Source of the DNA: Prunus persica | Taxonomy: Eukaryota; Streptophyta; Magnoliopsida; Rosales; Rosaceae | NCBI RefSeq assembly: GCF_000346465.2 | Contig: NC_034011.1 | Location: forward strand, 3,991,508-4,055,507 | Length of the DNA stretch: 64,000 nucleotides | Direction: 5' to 3' | Shown: positions 47,060-59,415 of the stretch, piece by piece | Position numbering within the stretch: position 1 is the first letter of the stretch | Layout of the letters: every line of letters starts with the position of its first letter | Notes under the pieces: generated by a model | Database searches by the model: none | Told to the model about the DNA's origin: nothing | The model's input: only the letters and a program-made list of their open reading frames with translations | Made by a program: the position numbers and the translations under genes

Positions 47060-49509
47060 TCAACGCTTGACCCATTGGAAGCTCTTCCTTGCCTTTGCTT
47101 TTCCTGGTTTTTTCCTTTCCACCACACGTGAGTCCCTTGTCAAGAAACCAGCTGGAAAGACAAGTGAACAACTGGATTAGCAAGAAAGCAACACAGCTAT
47201 AAAAGATCATTTATAAGAAAACAAATTCGTAAAATTTACAATTTACAAGGTTAGCATCTGTTTCTCCCTATCAATTAGAAATGACAAACGCACAAAGGGG
47301 AGGAGAAATATATTACAATCTCTTAGTGCAGGACGCAAGTCGGGTTCCCAATTTTGCAAGGCCCTGCTTACTCCTAATTGAATTGCTCCAACTTGACCTG
47401 TAAAAACCACTCTTAATTTTGTATGCAATGGATTAACATGCTTTCAAGATTAACAATTTGCACAAAGTTACGGTATATTCGTACCCAACTAGTAAATATA
47501 AAGAAGAGCAAAGTAGCATAAAACAATTGTCTGTAATTCTGTCAAGATATTTTGGCTCTGATTTTCCTATCTTTTTCTTTGGCATCTTCCTGTTTATATA
47601 TCTGGTTTCAAGTATAAAGCTAAGCAACAACTAGAGCACCCTAACAGCTTAGGAAGAAAAACTCACTAATGTCCATTTCATCTATTTTAAGGAGTCAAAT
47701 TGAACATATGACTCCATAAGAATATGGGCAGAAAAAGTGTCCACTAACATATGGAGCTGGACAAAAAATTGTTCTCCGTGATGTCGGCAGTGTAAGTACT
47801 AAGTAGTGAGACAACACTGTGGTTTGTTGGCATAGAAAGTGATGAATTGCAAGTTCAAGGATAAAGGAGGGAAAAAACAGTTGCAATGGATCCCAAACAA
47901 ACAAGTCAATACGAAGGAAGAAGTTAACATATAAACCATAATAAGATGTGTATCTCTGAAATTTAGGCTTACCTGTGGTGCCACCTCCTTGAACAGTACA
48001 CTCGATGTCCCAAAGGCCCAATGTTTTTGTCTCAGAGAAAGGTCGAAGAAGGGCAGCACGATGGTCAAGCATTGGGAAATAGACATCAAATTGTTTATCA
48101 TTAATCGTGAATTTCCCATCACCAGGTTGAATCCAGACACGTGCTACACTGCATTTCCTTCTTCCTGTTCCATAAGCTCTCCCCTTGTCGTCTACTTGTC
48201 TCACTCTTGCTTTTGCAGCTTCCTCCTGTTTCTGGCGCTCTATTTCAGCTCTTGAGGATTTTCTGGTACTTTTCTCATAACGAATGTCTTCTATTTCTCT
48301 TAGAGGGGGCAATCCATTTATCCCTTGAAAATCCTTCAATGCAATCAAAGTGTCAAGCATTTCATCTGTGATTCCAGATGCAGCAACAAGGTCACCAAAT
48401 GCACGATTTGGACCTGCAATTACCATACTGAATCAGTATACAATTGAACAATTCACCTGACAAGTGGAAGTAAAAGAAAAAATGTGAATCACTCAACTTA
48501 TTCCAGTCAACACAGCACATCACTGATCAAGTTAAAACACAAATAATGAATAAGCAACTTCATCCAAAGTGAGTATCATTTAAAAAATATAACTCCAACA
48601 AAGTATAAAAAATGGTTTTAAGCCATATGTGGAATACACATCCAAACCAAGCAAATATGTATTCATTTTAACTCGTTCTCCCATCGATTCAACAAGTAGT
48701 AGTTCTCAAAAGCAGGATTCAGAATGAAACAGACAATACACGCATGGACATAAAATGACAGAAATTGCTTGGTAAACTTAAAGACGTCTCAACAAGCTTT
48801 CAATCAGTTCCTTCTCAACAAACTTAAGAGAAGGAGACATACAAATGCTTGATGCCCAAATCAACCAAAAAGGCAATAGTACAGTACAAGTGGTTCCACT
48901 AAGCTATACACTTTTCTATTCTTTCCCATATCTATGATTTCAAACTGGAACACATACATCAAAATGTGCGTTCACATCAAACTGTTAGCTCAAAATTAAC
49001 AAAAAGGAACTACCTTTGAGAACAGCAGTGAGCTCCTGCTCCTCTTTCTCAAGCCTCTTAGCCTCCTCAGCCTTCTCAATCTCCTCTCTACTGCCCCTGC
49101 GAATCTCACCGTCGGTTGCAGCAACAGTCTGTACACCCTCACCGATATCGAACAAGTCACTCTTCTCCTCCTCTCCCAAGCTCCAAGGCTTGTACCCCGC
49201 CACCGTCTCCCACTCCTCCCCGCCTTTCTCTTTCAACCACGAATCTGCCTCGCCAGCCTCGCCGGAATCGGCGACTCCGGAAACGTCCCCGGAGATCTCA
49301 CCGAACAAAGGGTCGAACTTTCCATCAGTTTCCTGAGAAAGTTTCCAAACATCGGATTGGGAGGGGCCCTTGCCATTGTCACTTGAGAAGAACCTCGGCA
49401 CGAAGGTAGTGAAAACAGGGTTTTGGGGTTGGGGAGGTGGGTGGAACTTTGAGGAGATTAGGGTTAGGCGAGAGAAATGGGAGGGTTTGGGGAGCAGACG
49501 AGAGAGCAT
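47060..49509 (-). CDS. Mitochondrial ribosomal protein uS9m (S9)
   Basis: Small-subunit protein of the mitochondrial ribosome; the C-terminal tail of S9 reaches the P-site tRNA. Exons are 49509-49014, 48413-47973, 47397-47317 and 47151-47060, giving 369 residues. Residues 1-40 are an Arg/Ser/Phe-rich presequence ending near RFFSSD; residues about 45-240 are an acidic plant-specific extension with a charged helix; the S9 fold follows ([15 protein letters not shown], then [21 protein letters not shown]) and ends in the basic tail [13 protein letters not shown]. The donor of exon 3 is weak (ATT|GTAATA at 47316) but is required by the frame. Telo-boxes and site II motifs lie upstream. Intact. Confidence 0.94.
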
Positions 49510-49533
49510 GGTGATGAAGCAGACAGAGAAATG

Positions 49534-49575
49534 TTAGGGTTTTTTCCTTTAATTTTGTGAATTTTTAGGGTTTAA
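49534..49575 (-). promoter_or_regulatory. telo-box pair in the uS9m leader
   Basis: Two ttagggttt copies on the forward strand (AAACCCTAA on the coding strand) near 49534 and 49565, just upstream of the start codon. With TGGGCT at 49779-49784 and 49810-49815 this is the classical telo-box plus site II arrangement of plant ribosomal-protein promoters. Confidence 0.6.
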
Positions 49576-52500
49576 CCAAAAAAACGTTGGATTTGGTGGC
49601 GATCATAATCAGAAGTGAAAACCCAGAAAACTTTGAACGCAGCAAAGCGGCGATGCGCCGGAGAGGAAGAGAGAGCTGCAAGGGTTTTAGGCCAGCACGG
49701 GCGGACCGGTTTCTGTTAGCAAAAATGGTAGGATCCGATATTTGGGTTCAAAAGAAAAGAATAGCTCAGGATTACGCTTGGGCTTCATCCGGGCTAGCCC
49801 GTAAAGTTTTGGGCTGATGAAGTGCCATTTCACTTATGTGACCCGAAAGATTTCATAGGTGTACCAAAGCATCAATAATTGTTTTAGGTTTTCACAAATT
49901 TTTTTTTAGAAGGAACCATGGGGAAAGGTGCAGAGTTTCAGAAGTCCTTTTTTTTTTAAAAAAAAAAAATTTATTTTATTTTATATGCTTTTGTTGAGAT
50001 TTTAATGTTGAAGTTGAACTTAAGGGTAAATTGTGAAGTTGCGGATATGAGCTTAGTCAAGTTGGCTAAAGCGGAAGTGCTCCCTATTCTATACCCGAGT
50101 TCGAATCATTCTTCCCATAGTTTTTAAGTTTAATGTTGAAATTTTTTGGTTGGATCTACTTACACTTATGCATTGCAACAATGGATTGATTAGTGCACCC
50201 AAGTAACCACAACGACACTATATAAATGTTAGAAACGTAACATTCATTTATACAATTAACCCATTTTTGGTAGACTTTTATTTATAGTGGCTAGTATAGT
50301 TTTTATTTTATTTTATTTATGTAAAAAAAATTTAATTACAAAGAAAAACTGCGGGGACACGCATGTTCGAACAAATCAAAATAAAAAAAGAAGAACACGC
50401 CAGGAAAAATCATTCTCCCAAGTCTTGGACCACGAAAGGCTATGGAACTAACCATTGCCAGAGTTCAAGTGGGTGGTATAAGTACATTTCTCCTTTCACA
50501 TTGGCCTCTTTTGTAATATAAAAAAAAAAATCAACCTTATTTTAAGTAGCCCAAAACCAACCATTGAAAAATAAATTAGCTTTCATTTCAACGTAAACAA
50601 TTAATTGGTTTTAATTCCAATCTTCAAATGAGGGAGATGAGGCCGCCTTGTTTTGATGCATCCACCAAAAAGATGTGCAATTATTATTTTTGCGTTGATA
50701 TGAGTCGAACTTCAGACCTCCTCTTTTAAGTGAAGGTAACTATCACATGACCAAAAGCTAGTTTGAGATGAGCCGACCTTCACTCCATTGCCCCACCCCT
50801 ATTTTTATGTTAGTGTCGTGTTTTTTAGTTTTATTTCACATGACACTATTGCGTCTATTTTGTGTATGTTCTTATCATTTCTTGGGGAATTATAACTACC
50901 AGGTCGCTTTTAAAGTTTCCACACTTCATGAACAATCCATCAATACAAAGTCGTTCGCAGATTTTGCTAAGATATCCAGGCCCCACAATTATATTTGGTC
51001 TACTAAATGATAAAGAAAGCCTTATCCTTCAGCCCAAAACCCAATTATTAACCCTATTGTCCAACATTTTTCCAACATGAAGATTCGATTTCGTCTAGGA
51101 TAATTAAATTAATATTCAAAGTTTGAAATTTTATACCTAACTAAATATTGGTTAGATTACTAATGGATTATTAGTTGGAGTGGTCTAGGTCTTTGGTTTA
51201 CTCTCACGTATTTTTTGATTCAAGCTCTTATGATACACTTGTGTATGTGAGTTTCTCGTCTCTCCCTTTCTAACTTCGACAACAACAAAAATATTAATTT
51301 TATTTATTTATTTTTTATATGTCCCACAGCCATTACCTGTAGCCATGCTTCCTTCCGACAGGACGTGACATTAAAAGTAAAAAGATATTTTTATCTAGAT
51401 CAATTTTGGATTGACTGATCAAAACATGAGGTCAATATCATCCCATTGTACTAAAAATAGAAAAAGAAAAACGAGGGTTTAAAGGTCGATGTAGACTTCA
51501 AATTGTCGGTGGGTTTACAGATTTTGCTCGATCAATTTGGATTGACAAGTAATTAAGACATATGGCTAAATAATTTCATTTACTGTCTGTGTGGCAATAA
51601 TATTTCTTCAATATGAAAATCATAGTTTGTCACTAAAACAAAAGTTTCCTTACTTTAAACACCAAGATTTTGTTTATGTTAAGGCTCTAAGTAAGGTATT
51701 GTTCATCATCATTTCTAGTTGGGTGGCCTTGCTTTCGTTTTGCTGTTTTCCATAGACATGATAGGACCCCAACAAAGAAATAAAGCAACAACTTGCATGT
51801 GTAGTGTACGAATCGAGTACTCCTTTGTTAATTGTTTTGCTCGTTTCTTCATACATTTTGATATGTTGATCGTCATGTTTCTCGGGCGGCAGGCAACCTC
51901 TTACAAAAATAAAAATGGCACAGCAATCAAAGGAGTAGCTTTTGTGAATCTAAAAATATCCCGTGAATGTTGCAAATGTGTTAGTACGAAAATTGTATTG
52001 AAATTTTTTAGATTTTAACATAAATTGAGAATTAGTGTGTGAATATTTTTTACTGAAAGTTTTGGCGCAACACATTTAATTTTGAATTTTTGAAGCATGA
52101 CTTGATCGATATGGGAAACTTGATTTCAAGTAAATCATGATATAATCATGCATTCACAATAGGATTCCTAGTTGAAATTATTTTCAATGCCATTTTGATT
52201 TAAGTTAAAATATTAGTGTTTCCTATAGTGACGTGTCCCGTGCTCATCTCCTAATTCACTTGTTTTAAGAGATATTGTTTCTCCATAAAAGAGTGGTTGT
52301 TTGGTGTCATCATTTAGAGTCCATATTGAATCAAAACTGATATTCATAATTGAATAGTATTTGTGGTCTCTTGGACTCCTGTTATGATGTCTTTCATTAG
52401 AGTCCATATTGGATTAAATTTGATAGTCATAATTGAAGAGTGTTTGTGGACTCGTGTTTCCGTTTGACTAGGGAGAGTGAGTTTTGAATAAAAGAAGTGT

Positions 52501-54270
52501 GCCTCTCTTTTGACAGATATGGCTTTTGATATTTGTGTTGAGCATATAGAGTTTTTAAGAAAAAGTTGTTGTGCATATCTTTGAGATAGGTTATCAAGTG
52601 TTCTTGTTTTTAGTTGGTGATTTATCAAATACTTTCATTTTCATATTGCATTCATATGCATGTTCTGTGACGCATATGATTGAGGAGACCAAGACCGTGG
52701 TGGCGTTTATCCTCCTTATAGCTTGAAGCAATCGTGATCAGTATTGCGTTCAACACAAAAAGTATCAAAGATCATCCAGTGACAGAAGTTGAGTTACGAA
52801 GAAGTCGGTAAACAATATCTAGATGTGATTTTTGGACTGAGGAGTCCTGTGAATTTTCCTCAAATGTGTGATTTTACCACGTAAAATAAATATCTATATG
52901 TTCATTTACTTTAAGCTCTGTACATTTCAAAATTGATAAGCCATATCAATCATGCTTGGAAGTTTATTTTTATTTATTGATAATAATCTTAAATTAGCTC
53001 ATCCCACATGTAATTTCAAAATGCATTTAGAATAAGACCACGTGCATGGCATGGATTAAAAAAATAAATTTTTTCTTTTTGTTCTTTTTTTGGGTTTAAT
53101 GTTGGAGGCTGAAAGGGCCATAAAGGAGAACAAGCTTGAGCAAACTTCATATTTCATGTGGGGTGGTGGTAGGTGTAGGCTCTCCATACAGAATTTCCTT
53201 ATCCGTATAAGAAGAGGATGCTTTCTCTATATGTGGAGTGGTATGCATATCTTTCCTTCCCTTTTCATCTTTTCTTTTGCTGTCACTGCTAAAAAAACTC
53301 ACACTAGATACTGATTTTTATTTGGGGAGTATTTTTGCTCACAATTTTAACCTAAAATGTACATTTATTATTCCTCTTAATATTTGACATGTGCATGTTG
53401 ATATAATTATGATTCTATAAATACAAAGTAAAAAGTTAATTATAGTTATGCTAATAAATACATGCCAAGTGTTGAAAAAGATGGTAAAAATACACTTTGG
53501 AACAATTTAAAGAGACAAATTAGTGCAATCTTACCTTCCATATTCGTGGTTGTTCCCTAAATAATTTACTACTCTTTAAATTCCTGTTCCTCGTGGTTAA
53601 TTTAAAAATGTATTAAAGAATTATTGCCACGTTTTTGCTTTTGGACAAGTTTATGCTACCTATTAAAGTGATGGCATTTTGCATTAATCTGCATATATTT
53701 AAGCTTTATTGTCAGTGGCACGTTGTGCATATAGTCTACAGACATATCATTACATTATTCTATTTATTTATTAATATATGCTAGTCGTTTTGCCTTTTGT
53801 GTGTGTGTGTCTGTGTTTCTTACATGACTTGGTCAAAAGAAAAACGAAAAAGCATGAATATTGTAACATTAATGTGAATAATGTGAAGCATTTCTTTACA
53901 TATATCCAGAAAGCTCTCCCGCCCCCCAACAAAAAGATATTATTGAAAAAAAAACATAGCCAGCTAGTTAGCTAGGTAACTTTAAACTTAAGCAACGCAG
54001 AAAAATTGACTTAAAACGGAAATAATATTGTTCTGCTACTTTCGAAGAATAATGTTATTGTGTTATTGATAGGAATAACAAAAAGTACTAGTGTTTCTTT
54101 AAAAAATGAGTATAGTTTAAAGACAAAACCCAAATAATGCATCGTAAAGATAATATATTCCAATTCATAAAGAGTGATTTTACAATTCAACTTGTGCATG
54201 TTTTTTTTACACCATATACAACTAGGGCCACACAAGTAATTATCCTCCAAACCTAGGGTCATTTAGCTTT
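49576..54270. other. Gene-free spacer of 4.7 kb
   Basis: AT-rich sequence with only short, unrecognised frames. A tandem-like pair of diverged 55-base blocks lies at 52311-52366 and 52394-52448 ('agagtccatattg.at.aaa.t.gat..tcataattgaa.agt.tttgtgg'). A tRNA-like repeat fragment is at about 50690-50770. No gene called. Confidence 0.55.
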
Positions 54271-54300
54271 AGTAGAGCCTATTTAAAGAAGGCAAATTGT
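54256..54300 (+). promoter_or_regulatory. Conserved core promoter of acid phosphatase gene A
   Basis: The block from gggtcatttagct to gaaggcaaa, with a TATTTAAA TATA-like box at 54280-54287, is nearly identical to 56717-56759 upstream of the neighbouring paralogue. The box is about 65 bases before the ATG. Confidence 0.6.
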
Positions 54301-54350
54301 CAATTCAAAGCAACAAAGTTTCCTCTCAAACTCAATCAATATCATACATC

Positions 54351-55695
54351 ATGGAAATATTGCCAGTAGCACTAGTCTTCTTCCTTGCCACAATTGTATC
54401 AACCACCCAAGGTTATGAGCCAGTTCTAACCCACCATATCCATCTCCTCACGCCAAAAACGGGAGGAGCCAGAGGCAGCGTCCCCGGCTTGTCTTGCCTG
54501 AGTTGGCGGTTGGCGGTGGAAACTAACAACATTATTAACTGGAAGACTGTTCCAGCAGAATGTGAAGGGTATGTAGGGCACTACATGCTTGGCCACCAGT
54601 ACAGAAAAGACTCAAAAGTGGTCACTAATGGGGCTTGGCTCTATGCTAAGAGTCTCAATCTTACAAAGGATGGCAAGAATGTGTGGGTGTTTGATATTGA
54701 TGAAACTACACTCTCTAATCTACCTTATTATGCTGTTAACGGATTTGGGTAAGTTCTAAATTAAGTCAATTGATTAATGAATAATGCATTGTGTAGATTA
54801 GCAAAACCACCAGCTCTGGCACTCTAAATTATGTAGAATACTTTATTCCTATTTTTTGGTTCACAAGAAATGCCTTCATTATTTTTATTGCAAAGAAATG
54901 CCTCAATGGACAGAACATAATATACTTTATTAATATTGTATTAGTATAAGAAATCATTAAGTACCTTTCTCTCCCTCACTATGCATGTTTTTTTTAATCA
55001 TTAGCTTCATAATAATGCTTTTTTTTAGTACAAGCGATTGGGGGGTTTTACACAAATACTCATTGGGTGTTTAGAGGGTTTCGAATCTCTGCCCACATGA
55101 ATGGAGGTTGAAGAGCTCAACCAACAGAGCCATATCCCTTCTGTTTTCTTTTCTTTTTTTTCTTTTTTTTTTAATGAAAAAAATATTTGGCAGACACTTA
55201 TACTTCAATAATATTTGAAAATTTCAGGACTGAGTTATACAATGCCACTTCATTCGATGAATGGGTCTTAAAAGGCACAGCCCCAGCTTTGCCTGAGAGT
55301 CTCAAGCTCTACCAAAAGCTTTTGACACTTGGAGTCAAGGTTGTGTTCTTAACAGGAAGAGGAGAAGATAAAAGAAATGTCACAACCACCAATCTCAAAA
55401 ATGTCGGATATCACACTTGGGAGAAGCTTATACTCAAGTAAGAATCTATATTCCCAAATTACCCCTTACACTTTAGGGTTTTGTAATTGTTTTAGTGACA
55501 TTATTTTTGGTTTGCAGGGGGTCTGCTTATACTGGGAAGACATCGTATGTGTATAAATCAGCAGAGAGAACTAAGCTTGTGAAGAGTGGATTTAGAATTA
55601 TTGGAAATGCAGGTGATCAATGGAGCGATATCTTGGGGACAAATGTTGGCAATCGGACCTTCAAGTTGCCTGATCCAATGTATTACATTAGTTGA
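54351..55695 (+). CDS. Secreted HAD acid phosphatase / vegetative storage protein-like, copy A
   Basis: Plant acid phosphatase of the HAD superfamily (class B/VSP-like group), acting on phosphate monoesters in vacuole or apoplast, or serving as a storage protein. Exons are 54351-54748, 55228-55437 and 55518-55695, giving 261 residues. A signal peptide occupies residues 1-20. HAD motif I is VFDIDETT with nucleophile Asp115 and acid/base Asp117; motif II is FLTGR with Thr175; the YVYKSAERTKL segment supplies the motif III Lys; motif IV is GDQWSD (235-240). All catalytic residues are present, so phosphatase activity is plausible. The next gene is a tandem copy with the same three-exon layout. 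Confidence 0.93.
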
Positions 55696-56716
55696 TATAT
55701 CAGTGTTCTGATTTTTGTTTTGCTTTTGCAAAACACTTGAATCATGTTTGATTAAGACTTTTTATTGACCAAATAAAAAGTGGCAATGTTGTAAGTGCAC
55801 TTTATCTCGAGTATGATATAAGGAAAATACTTGGACCATTCTCTGTAAGTGAGAGATTTTTCAATGTGAACATCATAACGACGCATGTTATCATTCTCTT
55901 TAGAAAGAGCCATTGTTCCCTAAATAAATTACAATTTAACCCTTGTGAAGAAATTTTTCTTTTTATACTTTTAATGAGTTATATATGTATGAGAATATGA
56001 TTTATATATATAGGGACAAATAGCTCCTTACAGGGAGGAGCCACTGCAATGTTCTTAATTTCGTCATAACCCTTGGACTGTTGAGTTTTAAAATCGTCAT
56101 ACCTTTTTTCTCCTTCAATTTTCTCTCAACAACCAAGCAAGAGCTCTTTGGGCCTCTTTCAGTGAGTTTTTCTTTTCAATTGTTGTGTATATACTCATAA
56201 AAATATCCCTAATTGGCACCCTTGAGTTTTAGTCAATTTTTTCCATGGTCCTCCTTACAAGATTTTTTATAGTTTCCACCCAAACCTCTTTCACTCACCA
56301 AGAAACAGATGAGCTAAGGAATGCCCAACCACATTACACTCCCCAGGCTGAAACGACACTTCAAACCAACATGATAGCAGTAACTATACTATTTTTTTCA
56401 TTTTTTATGAAGCATTTCTCTAGATGGCTAGGTAAACTAATTAAAAAATTGCCAACGGAATTTAGTCTAGTTGAAAAGAATATTGATTTGCACACTAGTG
56501 ATCTCAGGTTCAAACCCCAATAATACCTTTACAGTGTGTGTAAGAAAAACAAAATAAAATTATTGCCAAAACTAGTCTTCTTCCTAATGAGCATGATTTT
56601 GAAGACAAAATCAAGATGCATCCAAGCCAACTCATCTAGGACATAGACATCAATAATTTTTGTTGTTGTCAGACTTGAGGAAAATTTTATTATAATCGTA
56701 ATTATCGTCAAATGAA
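55696..56716. other. Spacer between the acid phosphatase copies
   Basis: AT-rich 3' flank of copy A. A frame of 92 codons at 56245-56523 is unrecognised. No gene called. Confidence 0.6.
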
Positions 56717-56759
56717 GGGTCATTTAGCTATAGTAGAGGCTATTTATAGAAGGCAAAAG
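56717..56759 (+). promoter_or_regulatory. Conserved core promoter of acid phosphatase gene B
   Basis: Matches the block at 54256-54300; the TATA-like box here reads TATTTATA at 56741-56748. The match shows that the duplication included the core promoter. Confidence 0.6.
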
Positions 56760-56796
56760 CAGAAGTTTCCTCCCAAACAATATTTACTCATACATC

Positions 56797-58458
56797 ATGG
56801 AAATATTGCCAATACTAGTCTTCTTCCTTGCCACAGTTGTATCAACAACTCAAGGTCATGAGCCACTTGTAACCCACCATATTCATCTCCTCAGGCCAAA
56901 ATCCGGAGCGGGCGGTGACAGCGTTCCTGGCGTGTCGTGCTTAAGTTGGAGATTGGGGGTGGAAACTAACAACATTATTAACTGGAAGACTGTTCCAGCA
57001 GAATGTGAGAGCTATGTTGGGCACTACTTGCTTGGCCACCAGTACAGGAAAGACTCAAAGGTGGTCACTAATGAGGCTTGGCTCTATGCTAAGAGTCTCA
57101 ATCTTACAAACGATGGCAAGAATGTGTGGGTGTTTGATATAGATGAGACTACGCTCTCTAATCTACCTTATTATGCTGATCATGGATTTGGGTAAGTTTC
57201 TTTATATTAATGTTATTACTCTAATTTTGTTTTCGTTTTATATATATACTGTATATATTTAATACAAACGATAGTGTAAACTACAACAGGTAGAGAGTTT
57301 GTTACACACATGTCACTATCAAGTTGTCAAAATGAGTTCTAACATGAGATCATTGGTTTGAAAATTAATGTCATTTTTCATTGGGCTAGACCTTGTTGGC
57401 TTGCCTTATATACTATATACATTAGATGTATTTTGCAATCAAATTTTCATTGTTCTAATCATAATAACAAATTCGTTAAATAAAAAATAATAACAATAAC
57501 AAATAAAAAATTTCATATATCACCATCATGATTTTATTGTAGAACCCTTCACACGTTTTGTATATCCTTGTTTGATAAAATATATATATATATATTACGA
57601 AAATCAACGAATTAATGAATTAAAGTAGTAGGGGTAAGCCGGCAAGGGATGATATCATGAGATAATTATATTATTTCGAAATATCACTCTTGGATTTGAA
57701 TATTTGATTAAACCAAAATCAAAAGTTTCTATAATAAAAAAAGCAAAGAAAATCCATTGAGAGATTCTAGAAATAAAATATTTCTTGATAATTTATGGAT
57801 TATTGGAAAATCACATGCACGAAGGTTTGTCCCTGTCTTTGGTAGGGTTGCTTGGGCCCTTATATTTTAAACATGTGAAATTTCAGGACGGAGTTATACA
57901 ATTCCACTGCATTCAATACATGGGTCTTGGAAGGCACAGCCCCAGCTTTGCCTGAGAGTCTCAAGCTCTACAAAAAGCTTTTGAAACTTGGAGTCAAGGT
58001 TGTATTCATAACAGGAAGTGGAGAAGGTCAAAGAAATGTCACAACCACCAATCTCAAGAATGTTGGATATCACACTTGGGAGAAGCTTGTGCTCAAGTAA
58101 GAATCAATATTCCCAAATTATCCCTTATACACTTGGGTTATAGTTAACGGTTTAAATTATAACTTCTCGTTTACAATTGTGGGTTAGATCATTTGATAAG
58201 AACAATATCTCCCCGCTCGTCAAACTGAAAAGGCATTTCTATTGTACTGTTTATATTTTAGTAACATTTTTGGCTTGCAGGGGATCGACTTATTCTGGCA
58301 ACACATCATATGTGTACAAATCAACAGAGAGAACTAAGCTTGTGAAGAGTGGATTTAGAATAATTGGGAATATTGGTGATCAATGGAGTGATATCTTGGG
58401 GACAAATGTCGGCAATCGGACCTTCAAGTTACCTGATCCAATGTATTACATTAGTTGA
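56797..58458 (+). CDS. Secreted HAD acid phosphatase / vegetative storage protein-like, copy B
   Basis: Tandem paralogue of the preceding gene. Exons are 56797-57191, 57887-58096 and 58281-58458, giving 260 residues; exon 2 and exon 3 have exactly the same lengths as in copy A. The signal peptide, motif I (VFDIDETT, Asp114 and Asp116), and motif IV (GDQWSD) are intact. Motif II differs: it reads FITGSGEGQRN, where copy A and the family usually have TGR; the Arg is Ser176 here, a change of one base (AGA to AGT). The Thr of motif II is kept. This may alter substrate binding or stability, or reflect a storage role. The two first introns have diverged in length (479 versus 695 bases), so the duplication is not very recent. 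Confidence 0.92.
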
Positions 58459-59291
58459 ATGTCTTCATTAAGGTTTCCTAATGAGCAAATCAAAAACCCA
58501 AAAGGTAGCAATGATTTCTGTTTACAGCTAGCACATAAGTGAATTTTTATTACAGCTAGCTACAATAAGTTAAATTTTATCCGATGTAAGGGCATCTCCA
58601 ACGTGGGGTTGTGAATTTGTAAACTTTATCGGATTTAGATTGAGATAAGAAAATTCAATCTAACATTTGAAGATGAGATGAAATTTTAACATATCGGATC
58701 TTGAATTGTGTGCAAATCAAAGATGATAATGATGTGAGAGGAATTGTGTGCAATTGGTTTAGTATAAGAGTTCACCAACTTTCATTTTCTATTTTTCTTT
58801 CTCAATTTATATGATAATAATATGTAGAATGTACGTGTCTGCAAAAGAGTGGTGAATTCATAATACTTTTTATGTACACACGGAAAATGTGAATAGATTC
58901 ATCTTCCAATGCTAATAATATTGGCTGAGTAATTATAAGCAAATCCTGTCAATTAATGTGAAATTTACTGTGTGATTAGAATGCAATTCAATGTAATTTG
59001 TAAACAATTTAGGAACACAATTCATGTGTGTTTTCCTACGAAAGAGAAGAAAACCCATACTTAACTCACGTGGGTCCCACGTGACCATGAACACAAGCAC
59101 AAGTACTCAATCACCTGTGGTCCTCCTACGTGAAGAGCACTCAATCAATCATGTTCAAATCCAACGGCTGAGATAAGATTAGCTACGCAACAACCAACGT
59201 GTTATGTTACACAACGGTTGACTTGGGCCCACCAAATTCCCACCTTCTTTTCTCTTTTGAGTTTTCAGGCATATCTCTCTGTACGTGTGTG
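58459..59291. other. Spacer and distal profilin promoter
   Basis: AT-rich to about 59040, then a more complex stretch with acgtg motifs (for example 'ctcacgtgggtcccacgtga' near 59066), which contains two CACGTG G-boxes. No coding evidence. Confidence 0.55.
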
Positions 59292-59300
59292 TATATAAAT
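59292..59300 (+). promoter_or_regulatory. TATA box of the profilin gene
   Basis: TATATAAAT lies 116 bases before the profilin ATG, consistent with a 5' UTR of roughly 85 bases. Confidence 0.65.
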
Positions 59301-59415
59301 ACCTTTCTCCTTTGAACCAGAAATCACAGAGGGCTCCGACCGTAGACGAAAATTATTAAATTCTATAAAAATCAAAGCTAATTGTGAAATTTGACGGTCA
59401 CGATTGAATCACAAA

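Noticed and set aside
49587..49817. 76-codon frame upstream of uS9m
   Set aside because: Starts with a non-ATG codon, overlaps the site II promoter region and has no family similarity.
54990..55180. tRNA-like text in the acid phosphatase intron
   Set aside because: Only B-box-like stretches are present; no cloverleaf with anticodon arm can be drawn.
56797..58458. Second acid phosphatase considered as a pseudogene
   Set aside because: All exons are open, junctions are canonical and lengths match copy A; one motif II substitution is not enough.
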